Shown: positions 34,192 through 42,016 of the stretch, piece by piece
Layout: the number at the start of each line of letters is the position of its first letter
How positions within the stretch are numbered: the first letter of the stretch is position 1
Source: an uncultured Sutterella sp.
GTDB lineage: Bacteria; Pseudomonadota; Gammaproteobacteria; Burkholderiales; Burkholderiaceae_F
Assembly (NCBI GenBank): GCA_900544345.1
Contig: UQUR01000001.1
Location: forward strand, 241,783-305,782
DNA: 64,000 nt
Direction: 5' to 3'
Notes under the pieces: model-generated
The model's input: only the letters and a program-made list of their open reading frames with translations
Database searches by the model: none
Told to the model about the DNA's origin: nothing
Made by a program: the position numbers and the translations under genes

Positions 34192-34893
34192 ATGAGCAGA
34201 GTTTTTGATCTTCTTTTGTGGGATGTGGACGGAACGTTGTTGGATTTTTTAGCAGCTGAGAAAATTGCCATTCGTTCTCTTTTTAAAGATTTTGAGTTAG
34301 GAGTGTGCACAGATGAAATGTTGCAGCGTTACAGCTCAATTAATGCTGACTACTGGAAAAAGCTTGAAAGAGGTGAAATGACGAAAGCTGAGATCCTCGT
34401 TCAACGATTTAAATCTTTTTTTGAAGAGCAAGAAATCTTTAATGTGGACTGTGAGGCTTTTGATCGAGCTTATCAAAAACGTTTAGGTGAAACCGTTGTT
34501 TTTAGAGATAACAGCTTTGAGCTTGTCTCGCGATTAAAGGGGAAGATTTCCCAATATGCAGCTTCCAACGGAACCGTTGTTGCCCAAACCGGAAAATTAA
34601 CAAATTCTGGTCTTATTAGATTGTTAGATGGCGTGTTTTTATCTGAAAAATTGGGTGCTGAGAAACCCTCAGCACTTTTCTTTGAAAAAGTTTTTGAAGT
34701 ATTGGGTCCAATTGATCCAAGACGAACTCTCATTGTAGGAGACTCTCTTACGAGCGATATTCTGGGAGCAAAAAACGCAGGTATTCAGTCTTGCTGGTAC
34801 AACCCATATCATCTTCCAAGCAACACAGCCATTGTGCCTGACTACGAAATAGATCACTTGGATAAGGTTCTCGATATTCTTAATTTAAATTGA
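34192..34893 (+). CDS. yjjG: YjjG-family pyrimidine nucleotidase (HAD)
   Basis: This 233-residue HAD phosphatase has the canonical DxDGT motif (LLLWDVDGTLLDF), a helical cap with YSSINADYWKKLERGEMTK, Lys in LGAEKPSALFFEKVF and the acidic motif IV LIVGDSLTSDILGAKNAG. This combination matches YjjG-type enzymes, which dephosphorylate noncanonical pyrimidine nucleotides and protect DNA from their incorporation. A good AGGAAAAAG upstream sequence precedes the ATG. Naming relies on similarity of pattern, so a general HAD role remains possible. Confidence 0.8.
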   Translation: MSRVFDLLLWDVDGTLLDFLAAEKIAIRSLFKDFELGVCTDEMLQRYSSINADYWKKLERGEMTKAEILVQRFKSFFEEQEIFNVDCEAFDRAYQKRLGETVVFRDNSFELVSRLKGKISQYAASNGTVVAQTGKLTNSGLIRLLDGVFLSEKLGAEKPSALFFEKVFEVLGPIDPRRTLIVGDSLTSDILGAKNAGIQSCWYNPYHLPSNTAIVPDYEIDHLDKVLDILNLN

Positions 34894-34926
34894 TTATTCA
34901 ATAGTTAAATAAAATCAAATTAATAT

Positions 34927-34944
34927 TTTATTAATATTAATAAA
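34927..34944. repeat. 18-bp TTAATATTAA palindrome
   Basis: An 18-bp perfect palindrome with TTAATATTAA as core lies in the AT-rich gap after the YjjG-like gene. It shares its core with the palindrome between parA and the RHH gene. Confidence 0.5.
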
Positions 34945-35084
34945 CAATTATTTTAATTTAATTAAAAGACAAGAGTTAGGATTAGGGATAGAAAATAGAA
35001 AAAGAAAAATGTGTTGAGTTTATTGGCAATAAAGCCCACAATAAAACTGATTTGACGTCTGAAATCCAACAAGAGGAGAATGCT

Positions 35085-36356
35085 ATGGCTAAAGAACGGC
35101 TTCGCGAAGGTGCCCGAGCTTTTGCAGAAAAAGTCTTTAATGATATTCGTGAATTTTCCAAAGATCCTGTTCGAGGTATTTCCCGCCAAGGCTATGGTCC
35201 TCTGGAAAATCAGGCACATGAATATCTGAAAAATGTTGCCCGAGAGTTGAATCTGGAAATTAAGATTGACCGTTGCGGTAATTTATTTTTAACGTTGCCA
35301 GGCACAGACCGTTCTCTTCCCTGTTATATGACTGGTTCGCACGCCGATAGTGTTCCTCAGGGCGGCCACTATGACGGATTGGCAGGTGTAGTTGCTGCTT
35401 TGACTACGCTATGGTGGATGAGAAAGATCGGCTTTCAACCTAAGCGTGACGTCACTATGGTCGTCTTTAGAATGGAGGAAAGCTCCTGGTTTGGTAAAGC
35501 TTATGTTGGATCGCTAGCGATGGCCGGTCAGTTAACAGCCGAAGATTTAGCCCTCAAGCATCGCTCAAAAGATCAGACATTGGCCGAAGCTGTTCGGGAA
35601 GCCGGATTTAATCCGGACGACATGATTCGTACAGATCCTGCAATTGATTTTTCTAAGATTGCAGCTTTCACAGAACTACATATTGAGCAGGGACCAACTT
35701 TGGACTCTCAAAAGAAAGCTCGGGTCGGTATTGTGACAGGTATTCGTGGCAATCTGCGTCATAAAACATGCCGCTGTATTGGTGTGACAGCTCATTCGGG
35801 AGCCGTTGATAAACAGTATCGTCATGATGCTGTGATGGCCATGAGTGAGCTCATGATGAAGATGGAGCGTCACTGGGCTGAGTGGCTTGTGAGAGGCGAG
35901 GATTTGGTATTTACAGTCGGCGTCTTTAATACTGCGCCTTCTGCTGCCATTGCGATTATTCCAGGTGAAGTTTCTTTCAGTGTTGATATGAGAAGTCTTT
36001 CTATGGATACCCTGGATCGTTTCCATAAGTTATTGGTTGCCGAGGCCAATGCAACCGGCGCAGATCGGGGAGTGACGTTTGAATTTGACCGCACATTGGT
36101 TTGTAAGGCCGCTCAAGTTAATCACGACCTTTTTGAACATTTGAAGGCGGCAGCTAAAAAGGCAGAAATTGATGTGATGGAAATTCCTAGCGGGGCTGGG
36201 CACGATTCAGCTGTTATGGCCGATATGGGCGTTCCCATTACCATGATTTTTGTGGCCAACCAAGACGGCTCTCACAATTGGAAAGAAAAGATGAAGTTAG
36301 ATGACTTCATGTTGGGTACGGAAGTTCTCTTTACTGCCATTTCGACTTTTGATTAA
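35085..36356 (+). CDS. M20-family Zn amidohydrolase (N-carbamoyl-amino-acid hydrolase/allantoate amidohydrolase type)
   Basis: This 423-residue metallohydrolase cleaves N-carbamoyl or ureido groups. Metal ligands appear in GSHADSVPQGGHYDGLAG, MEESSWFG and FTELHIEQGP, with the late His in SGAGHDSAVMADMG. It also has RGNLRHKTC and GVTAHSGAVDK. The exact substrate (allantoate, ureidoglycolate, N-carbamoyl-L-amino acid) cannot be told. ATG at 35085 follows AAGAGGAG; an upstream in-frame start at 35052 has no site. A GC-rich hairpin follows the stop. Confidence 0.88.
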   Translation: MAKERLREGARAFAEKVFNDIREFSKDPVRGISRQGYGPLENQAHEYLKNVARELNLEIKIDRCGNLFLTLPGTDRSLPCYMTGSHADSVPQGGHYDGLAGVVAALTTLWWMRKIGFQPKRDVTMVVFRMEESSWFGKAYVGSLAMAGQLTAEDLALKHRSKDQTLAEAVREAGFNPDDMIRTDPAIDFSKIAAFTELHIEQGPTLDSQKKARVGIVTGIRGNLRHKTCRCIGVTAHSGAVDKQYRHDAVMAMSELMMKMERHWAEWLVRGEDLVFTVGVFNTAPSAAIAIIPGEVSFSVDMRSLSMDTLDRFHKLLVAEANATGADRGVTFEFDRTLVCKAAQVNHDLFEHLKAAAKKAEIDVMEIPSGAGHDSAVMADMGVPITMIFVANQDGSHNWKEKMKLDDFMLGTEVLFTAISTFD

Positions 36357-36363
36357 TTGGCTG

Positions 36364-36393
36364 GGGCTGCCAACTTGAACTGGCAGCCCTTTC
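36364..36393 (+). terminator. Stem-loop after the M20 gene
   Basis: GGGCTGCCA (36364–36372) pairs with TGGCAGCCC (36381–36389), followed by only TTT. It is probably a weak terminator or attenuator before the DnaQ-like gene. Confidence 0.6.
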
Positions 36394-36405
36394 GCTTCAG
36401 TCATA

Positions 36406-36933
36406 ATGCATCGAAATAGACTCATTGCGTTGGATACGGAAACAACTGGTTTATACCCGAAATACGGGGACCGTCTTGTTTCTATAGGCTGTGTGGAAAT
36501 ATTGCAAAACGGAGATCCCGGAAGAATGTACCACCAGCTTATTAATCCTGAACGTCCCGTCACTGTCGGTGCTCAACGTGTGCACGGTTACTCATGGGAC
36601 ATGCTCAAAAATCAACCTCGGTTTGTTGAAATTGCTGATGAGTTCTTGGAGTTTGTGTACGGAGCAACCTTAGTTATCCATAACGCTCGGTTTGATATCG
36701 GCTTTTTAAATACAGAACTTAAGAAAATTGGCCGTGGCTGTATTGGTGACTATTGCAACGGGATTGTGGATACCTTGACTTTAGCCAGAAGACTTCGTCC
36801 GGGACAACCCGCCTCTTTGGATGCTCTTTGCAAGGCATTTTCGATTGATGCATCAGCTCGCGTTAAGCACGGAGCTCTTATTGACTCGCTTCTTTTGGTG
36901 CGTGTCTATAATGCCCTGACAAAATTGTCTTAA
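36406..36933 (+). CDS. DnaQ-like 3'-5' exonuclease
   Basis: This 175-residue DEDDh exonuclease has ALDTETTGLYP (ExoI), HNARFDIGFLN (ExoII) and a late VKHGALIDSLLL (ExoIII His and Asp). It matches the catalytic domain of the DNA polymerase III epsilon subunit but lacks the C-terminal alpha-binding tail of full-length DnaQ (about 240 residues), so it could be a stand-alone proofreading or repair nuclease as well as dnaQ itself. No ribosome site stronger than TTCGCTTC is seen. EndA follows 12 bases later. Confidence 0.8.
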   Translation: MHRNRLIALDTETTGLYPKYGDRLVSIGCVEILQNGDPGRMYHQLINPERPVTVGAQRVHGYSWDMLKNQPRFVEIADEFLEFVYGATLVIHNARFDIGFLNTELKKIGRGCIGDYCNGIVDTLTLARRLRPGQPASLDALCKAFSIDASARVKHGALIDSLLLVRVYNALTKLS

Positions 36934-36945
36934 AAAGAGATTTTC

Positions 36946-37698
36946 ATGACTCTGTCTCCCAAATTAGTTGCTGCGGTATTAGCTTTTGTGCCTGCCTTGA
37001 GTTTTTCGCAAGGCAATACAGTTAATGACTCTTTTAACAAGGCAAAACAATTGCTTGAAAAGGAAGTTTATTTTGACCATCGGGTCACGCTTTATTGCGC
37101 AGCAAAATTTGACTCGCGGAAAAATATTACGCTACCGGCCGGCTTTGTTACTCAAAAGCATCAAAAGCGAGCAGGCAGGGTGGAATGGGAACATGTAGTT
37201 GCTGCTGAAAATTTTGGCCGCAGTTTTAAAGAATGGCGAGAGGGTGATCCGGTTTGTGTCAATAATAAAGGCAAGAGCTATAAAGGGCGCCGATGCGCAG
37301 AGCGGGCTAACCAAGAGTACCGCTTTATGCAGGCGGATATGTATAACCTGTATCCGGCAATCGGAGCGGTGAATGCAGCTCGCCAGAACTACAATTTCCA
37401 AATGTTGCCTCACGCTAAGAGCAGTTTTGGCACCTGTGAGATGAAAATAGAAGGCAGACGAGCAGAACCGCCGGAGCGGGCTCGAGGACAAATCGCAAGA
37501 ACGCATCTTTACATGGCGGCTTCCTATCCGAGATTTCGTTTAAGTGATCAGCAAAGAAAACTCATGACAGCTTGGGACAAAATGTATCCGGTGGATGCTT
37601 GGGAATGCCAGCGAGCTCAACGTATTGAAAAAATACAAAAAAATGAGAATTCTTTTGTAAAGGATGCTTGCATTAAGGCTGGTCTGTGGAAAAGTTAA
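36946..37698 (+). CDS. endA: Endonuclease I, secreted/periplasmic
   Basis: This 250-residue nonspecific DNase of the EndA/Vvn family has a signal peptide (MTLSPKLVAAVLAFVPALSF), the metal-finger catalytic motif VEWEHVVAAENFG with the general-base His, RRCAERANQEYRFMQAD and DMYNLYPAIGAVNAARQNY with the metal-binding Asn. Cysteines (YCAA, CVNN, RRCAE, WECQ) suggest disulfides consistent with periplasmic location. EndA degrades external or periplasmic DNA. It follows the DnaQ-like gene by 12 bases and may share its transcript. Confidence 0.92.
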   Translation: MTLSPKLVAAVLAFVPALSFSQGNTVNDSFNKAKQLLEKEVYFDHRVTLYCAAKFDSRKNITLPAGFVTQKHQKRAGRVEWEHVVAAENFGRSFKEWREGDPVCVNNKGKSYKGRRCAERANQEYRFMQADMYNLYPAIGAVNAARQNYNFQMLPHAKSSFGTCEMKIEGRRAEPPERARGQIARTHLYMAASYPRFRLSDQQRKLMTAWDKMYPVDAWECQRAQRIEKIQKNENSFVKDACIKAGLWKS

Positions 37699-37750
37699 CT
37701 GTTAACAATACTTCAACGCAACAATTCTGCAGTTGTGGGAGTGAAAACTT

Positions 37751-37882
37751 TTAGTCTTCGGTGCAGCTGAAAGTCACACCATCGGATTTAATTTGGCCGA
37801 TTTTTTCGATAATTGACAAAAGGCTATCAGTGCTATTATCGGTGCTGTTTGATTCCACGATTTTGAAAGATATCTCTGATCG
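37751..37882 (-). pseudogene. Short coding remnant, unidentified
   Basis: On the reverse strand a frame of about 43 codons reads well-formed protein (EISFKIVESNSTDNS, then LLSIIEKIGQIKSDGV, ending TFSCTED and a stop) but has no start codon, and a stop lies just upstream. It looks like the C-terminal remnant of a lost gene. No family is recognised. Confidence 0.3.
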
Positions 37883-37986
37883 TTATCTTAAAAAACAAAA
37901 CATTTTGACATTTTTTCGGTCTGCAATACTACTGAGTCTTTTGAACCGATTCGCGTTAGGTAATTAATTACTCTGTTTTATTTGAA

Positions 37987-37999
37987 ATTGTATTACAAT
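37987..37999. promoter_or_regulatory. Possible operator upstream of umuD-like gene
   Basis: ATTGTA and TACAAT arms flank one base, 27 bases before the umuD-like start. It is not an E. coli-type LexA box. Given the DNA-binding-like N terminus of the UmuD protein it may be a self-regulatory or SOS site. Confidence 0.35.
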
Positions 38000-38026
38000 A
38001 TCAAGTAAAAGACAGAGGAGCTGATT

Positions 38027-38653
38027 ATGCAGAAAAAACAAAGGGGCGGTAAAAGATTAAATGCGGGCAGAAAGCCAGAAGGGGAAGAGGCTCTGAGCGA
38101 AACGATCATTGCTCGAGTGACACCAGATCAAAAAGTTGTCTTTCGTGAAAAGGGAGGCAGTAAATGGCTGAGAATGGCTTTAAGTCCTCTTGCTCCGCAG
38201 TTAAAGGATCTGCCTTCATGGATTAAAAAGGTTGTACCTCGGACAAGCCAATCTGTTCCGATGTTTGAGTATTCTGTACAGGCCGGTTTCCCATCACCTG
38301 CAGAAAGCTATAAGGAAACACTTGATTTTAATGAACTTTTAATTGATAACGCGCCAGCGACTTTTGTTTTGCGAGTTTCAGGACAGTCAATGGTCGATGC
38401 TGGCTTGTCCGATGAAGACTTAATCGTTGTAGACCGTTCGCGTACCCCTAAAAACGGTGACATTGTAGTGATGCAAATTGACAACGAGTATACCGTTAAG
38501 CGTTTTATCCGTACTCCAAAAGGTTTTTACCTTAAAGCAGAAAACAGCTCTGGACAATATCCTGATATTTATCCGCTAGAAGGCCAGGAATGGCATCTGT
38601 TTGGGGTAGTGAATTTTGTGATTAAAGCTCTTTCCGGCAAGGTTTCTATTTGA
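38027..38653 (+). CDS. umuD: UmuD-like S24 peptidase with N-terminal extension
   Basis: This 208-residue protein is about 70 residues longer than E. coli UmuD. The C-terminal half matches UmuD: cleavage site VQAGFPSPAES (Ala86-Gly87), nucleophile Ser121 in RVSGQSMVDAG, and Lys158 in EYTVKRF. The N-terminal part has GGKRLNAGRKPEGEEAL and a Gly/Lys/Arg-rich segment ending GGSKWLRMALSPL, resembling the basic lead of ribbon-helix-helix DNA-binding proteins. It likely cleaves itself on RecA filaments to activate UmuC, and may bind DNA as a repressor before cleavage, as with UmuDAb or HetR-type relatives. umuC follows. Confidence 0.88.
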   Translation: MQKKQRGGKRLNAGRKPEGEEALSETIIARVTPDQKVVFREKGGSKWLRMALSPLAPQLKDLPSWIKKVVPRTSQSVPMFEYSVQAGFPSPAESYKETLDFNELLIDNAPATFVLRVSGQSMVDAGLSDEDLIVVDRSRTPKNGDIVVMQIDNEYTVKRFIRTPKGFYLKAENSSGQYPDIYPLEGQEWHLFGVVNFVIKALSGKVSI

Positions 38654-38664
38654 AAAAGCACACT

Positions 38665-39933
38665 ATGTATGCTCTTATTGATGGGAATTCTTTTTATGCT
38701 TCCTGTGAACGGGTTTTTAGACCGGACTTAAAAAACCGTCCCGTTGTTGTTCTGAGTAACAATGACGGTTGCATTGTGACGCTCACGAAGGAAGCTAAAA
38801 CATTGGGATTAAAAAGAGGCGTTCCCTTGTTTCAAGTCCAAGACATTATTAAAAGAAATCAGGTAGCAGTCTTTTCCAGTAACTATGAGCTTTATGGGGA
38901 TATGTCTGCACGGATGATGAAAACGATTGCCTCTTTGATACCGGCCATTGAGGTTTACTCCATTGATGAATGTTTTGCAGATCTTCGAGGATTAAACGAG
39001 GCAGATTTAACCGTTTTGGGGTTTCAAATCCGAAAAAGAATCTGGCGCTGGATTGGTATTCCCGCCTGCGTCGGAATCGCACCAACCAAGACTCTTGCCA
39101 AATACTGCAATCATTTAGCTAAGAAACTTCCCGGCCTAAAAGGCGTGCTCAATTGGGAAGATTTGACAGCAGAGCGAAAGCGCAAGGCATTGGCTTGCCA
39201 GGGTATTAATGAAATTTGGGGAATCGGTTCCCAGTTTAGTCGTCGGCTGATTAAGCTTGGAATTGAGACGCCGCTTGATTTAATTGAGGCGCCAGAAGCA
39301 TTGCTGAAGCAGTGCTTTCCCATCAATGTGGTACAAACCGCGCGAGAGTTAAGAGGGATTGAGGCCATTGAGTTTGAATCGGTCGCGCCGCTTAGACAAA
39401 GAATTGTTCGCAGCAGAAGTTTTGCCAGCGATGTGTTTGATCGAAATGATCTTTTGAGCGCTATCACCATGCATGTACAGGAAGCGGCGCGGGTTTTAAG
39501 GGAGGAGAAACTTCTTACCTCCCGAGTGGGGATCTTTATCTTTTCCAATCGATTTAAGTTGGATCAGCCCGGCTATATGGCAATGGATGCTATAGATTTA
39601 GGCCATTATGTCAATGACACTCCCTCAATTTTAAAAAATGCAGAATTTTTGCTTTCACGTCTATTTAAGGAGGGGATTGCTTATAAGAAAGCTGGTGTTG
39701 TGCTCGAGAATATCAGAGCGGAATCAGAAACAATGGTCGATCTATTTGATTTTGAAAATGAAAAAAGCAAACGTCTGAGTGCCGTTTTAGATAAATTAAA
39801 CGAAAGATATGGGAGCGGAACAATTTGTTTTTCGGCAGTAAAACGCAATTCTGAAGATTGGAGAATGCGGCGTCAAATGAAAAGTCCGTCTTACACGACG
39901 AGATTTTCTGAAGTAATGCACGTTTCCGCTTAA
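38665..39933 (+). CDS. umuC: DNA polymerase V subunit UmuC
   Basis: This roughly 422-residue Y-family translesion polymerase starts MYALIDGNSFYASCERVF (metal-binding Asp and steric-gate region), has VVVLSNNDGCIVTLTKEAK and the catalytic VYSIDECFADL, IGIPACVGIAPTKTLAKYCN and the UmuC C-terminal region. UmuC with cleaved UmuD bypasses DNA damage. ATG at 38665 is chosen because it gives the family start; a TTG at 38650 overlapping the umuD stop is also possible. It ends tail-to-tail with a LysR remnant on the other strand. Confidence 0.93.
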   Translation: MYALIDGNSFYASCERVFRPDLKNRPVVVLSNNDGCIVTLTKEAKTLGLKRGVPLFQVQDIIKRNQVAVFSSNYELYGDMSARMMKTIASLIPAIEVYSIDECFADLRGLNEADLTVLGFQIRKRIWRWIGIPACVGIAPTKTLAKYCNHLAKKLPGLKGVLNWEDLTAERKRKALACQGINEIWGIGSQFSRRLIKLGIETPLDLIEAPEALLKQCFPINVVQTARELRGIEAIEFESVAPLRQRIVRSRSFASDVFDRNDLLSAITMHVQEAARVLREEKLLTSRVGIFIFSNRFKLDQPGYMAMDAIDLGHYVNDTPSILKNAEFLLSRLFKEGIAYKKAGVVLENIRAESETMVDLFDFENEKSKRLSAVLDKLNERYGSGTICFSAVKRNSEDWRMRRQMKSPSYTTRFSEVMHVSA

Positions 39934-40085
39934 TCATCTATCTTGCCTGCAGAAAGATCTTTTTGGACATAATTCAGAAAAGTTCTGACAGCTAATGGCA
40001 GGTATCGGTGATCAACTAAGGCCATAATTTCGGTTGAGGACAAGCGCCATTCTGTCTTAGTCTGAAAAAAGTTGACGCCTTTTGA
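39930..40085 (-). pseudogene. C-terminal remnant of a LysR-type regulator
   Basis: The reverse strand codes, in a frame bounded upstream by a stop, for about 51 residues including LVDHRYLPLAVRTFLNYVQK and ending in AGKIDD and TAA. The YLPLAVRTFLNYV pattern is the typical end of LysR effector domains. There is no start codon and no HTH domain, so the gene is truncated. The stop overlaps that of umuC. Confidence 0.55.
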
Positions 40086-40103
40086 TCAACAAAGGAGTGT
40101 CAA

Positions 40104-40409
40104 ACGACGTATTTCAAGGATTCAACAGACCCGGCTTACAGAGAGTACTATGCAAAGATTATTGGCGCAGGATTGCGCTTTAGCCAAGAGGGCCTCAACT
40201 CAATTGCTCTGGAATTTTTGCCTCAAGGGCTTGATGCAAAAGAAGTAGCGGCAAGGCATCATCTCTGTGGTGCTCATGTCTAGTATCAATGGGTAGGGCG
40301 CTGCATTGAAGAGACTCAGATCATGCGTCAATCACATGACGGTACGGATGATGAGTTCAAGGCGATGAGTCCTCAAGAGCAGCTTGAAAAAATGCTGAAA
40401 AATTGCTGA
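40104..40409 (+). pseudogene. Degenerate transposase OrfA-like remnant
   Basis: A forward frame reads about 101 codons with one internal TAG at 40281. It contains YREYYAKIIGAGLRFSQEG, LDAKEVAARHHLCGAHV before the stop and FKAMSPQEQLEKML at the end. HTH-like segments followed by MSPxEQLExM are seen in OrfA proteins of IS3-type elements. It lacks a start codon and a partner OrfB. Confidence 0.4.
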
Positions 40410-40436
40410 GCCAATAGTTCATCAGGCTCAGCAATT
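40401..40436. terminator. Strong hairpin between the remnant and pcp
   Basis: A 12-bp perfect stem (AATTGCTGAGCC against GGCTCAGCAATT, 40401–40412 with 40425–40436) lies just past the remnant stop and 12 bases after the pcp stop on the reverse strand. Confidence 0.7.
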
Positions 40437-40448
40437 TAATCAAAGAGA

Positions 40449-41090
40449 TTAACACTCTTTGCCGCCGGTAATTTTTAAATCAACAGTATTATTTTTGATT
40501 GCTCGTATGCAAGCTTCAAGGCCTTTGGTAATTGAGCTCAATTCCACAAAGGGAACATTTTTCTTTCCGATGGCCTGCTGTGCAATATAGGGAACATGAA
40601 CAAATCCGCCTCGAATATTGAGTTTATTTTTATTAATGTAATACAAAAGCGAGTACATAATGTGGTTGCACACGAAAGTGCCTGCAGTGTTGGAAACAGC
40701 GGCAGGAACACCGGCTTTTTTAGCTTCTTCAACCATTGCTTTTATCGGAAGATTTGAAAAATAGGCATTTTCGCCGTCTTTAAAAATAATCTCATCAATT
40801 GGCTGATAGCCATCGTTGTCGGGGATTCGCCCATCATCAATGTTGATCGCTACACGTTCAACATTGAAATTGAACCGGCCTCCGGCTTGTCCGACACAAA
40901 TAACTGCGTCTGGATTGAACGTATCAATCGCTTCAAAAAGCTTTAAAGTTGAAGTTTTAAAAACAGTAGGTAGCTGCACTTTGACAATCTCAACGTCATC
41001 AACTTTGTCTGGAAGTTTATTGACAGCCTCCCAAGCTGGATTAATTTTTTCGCCTCTAAAAGGATCAAAGCCCGTGATCAGGATTTTCAT
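40449..41090 (-). CDS. pcp: Pyrrolidone-carboxylate peptidase
   Basis: This 213-residue cysteine peptidase removes N-terminal pyroglutamate from peptides. Family start MKILITGFDPFRGEKINPAW and the catalytic triad are visible: Glu78 in FNVERVAIN, Cys141 in TAGTFVCNHIMY and His165 in GGFVHVPYI. The ATG at 41090 follows CGGAGC; an in-frame extension to 41123 is not conserved. It stands alone between decayed regions. Confidence 0.93.
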   Translation of the reverse strand: MKILITGFDPFRGEKINPAWEAVNKLPDKVDDVEIVKVQLPTVFKTSTLKLFEAIDTFNPDAVICVGQAGGRFNFNVERVAINIDDGRIPDNDGYQPIDEIIFKDGENAYFSNLPIKAMVEEAKKAGVPAAVSNTAGTFVCNHIMYSLLYYINKNKLNIRGGFVHVPYIAQQAIGKKNVPFVELSSITKGLEACIRAIKNNTVDLKITGGKEC

Positions 41091-41123
41091 TTTGTTTGCT
41101 CCGATAGTTATAGTTTTTCGCAA

Positions 41124-42016
41124 TCATAGAAAAATTTTCATTTTTTCTTCGCAAATAAATATTGTCCGCCTAATATTATCTGAAAAGTCAAGGAATACAG
41201 TCCCAGCATTGCAATTGAGTTATGTTTTATAGTTGAAGCCGTGAGAGGAATAACACAATTAAGGTTATAGACTGACTAAAACTCGTACATTGATACATGA
41301 GTCCAGCCACTTCCGTGTAGCTCAACCAAGTGCAAAAAATGAAGAATGGCGGGGAGTGCGGCAGATGCAAAATTCACACTTAAATAGCTAAGTGATTGTA
41401 AATAAACAAAAAACTTATGCACTTTAATCACCCTTTAAATCGTTGAGAATTTTAGATATCAAAGGGAAATTTTTCGAGTTGTGCATTAATTAGAGAATTT
41501 ACAGCTTGAATTTCCTGAGGTTAAATGGTCTGAAAATGCTTTTGAAATAACAGAAAATGGTGTAACTTTGAAGTCGGACGCACAACCACTATTTAATTCT
41601 TCCCTACAGAGCTGTCTTTTAGATTAGATACGTTGTTCCGGTTCAGGATCTTAATATAAAAGGGTAGTTGGGCATAAACGTAACTGAAGAGGTGTTTCGG
41701 TCAGCCGATGCTAGCAAGATCTTTATTGCTGGGGTTGATTAAATTTTTTAAGTTCAAAATTGTCATTTGCATAGAGCGCTGCATGAGAAATGACAGAGAT
41801 CAGAAAAGGTTATTTTTTATCTATCATAGAAAACAAAACAGATAGAGGAGAACTTTGGATAACTGAAAACCTTTAATAATTCAACATAACTATTATTATG
41901 TTGCGTAGTTTTAAGGCGTTTTTATTAGTGATTTTTATTTGAATTGTTTTTTATAAGCACTTAGTTTTGTATCGTAGTACCATGAGCAAAGATTTTCGTT
42001 AAATGAGGTCTCTGAT
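41124..42016. other. Large gene-poor region of decayed sequence
   Basis: No intact gene is found in about 890 bases. Codon-like stretches occur in several frames but are broken by stops. The clearest is listed separately at 41502. It precedes the antiporter gene and probably contains its promoter near 41880–42010. Confidence 0.4.
41502..41627 (+). pseudogene. Coding remnant, possibly DUF1349-like
   Basis: About 41 codons read LEFPEVKWSENAFEITENGV and TLKSDAQPLFNS before a TAG. The W-x-x-x-x-F-E-I…G-V-T-L-K pattern faintly resembles the start of DUF1349 beta-jellyroll domains. There is no start and no downstream continuation. Confidence 0.25.
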
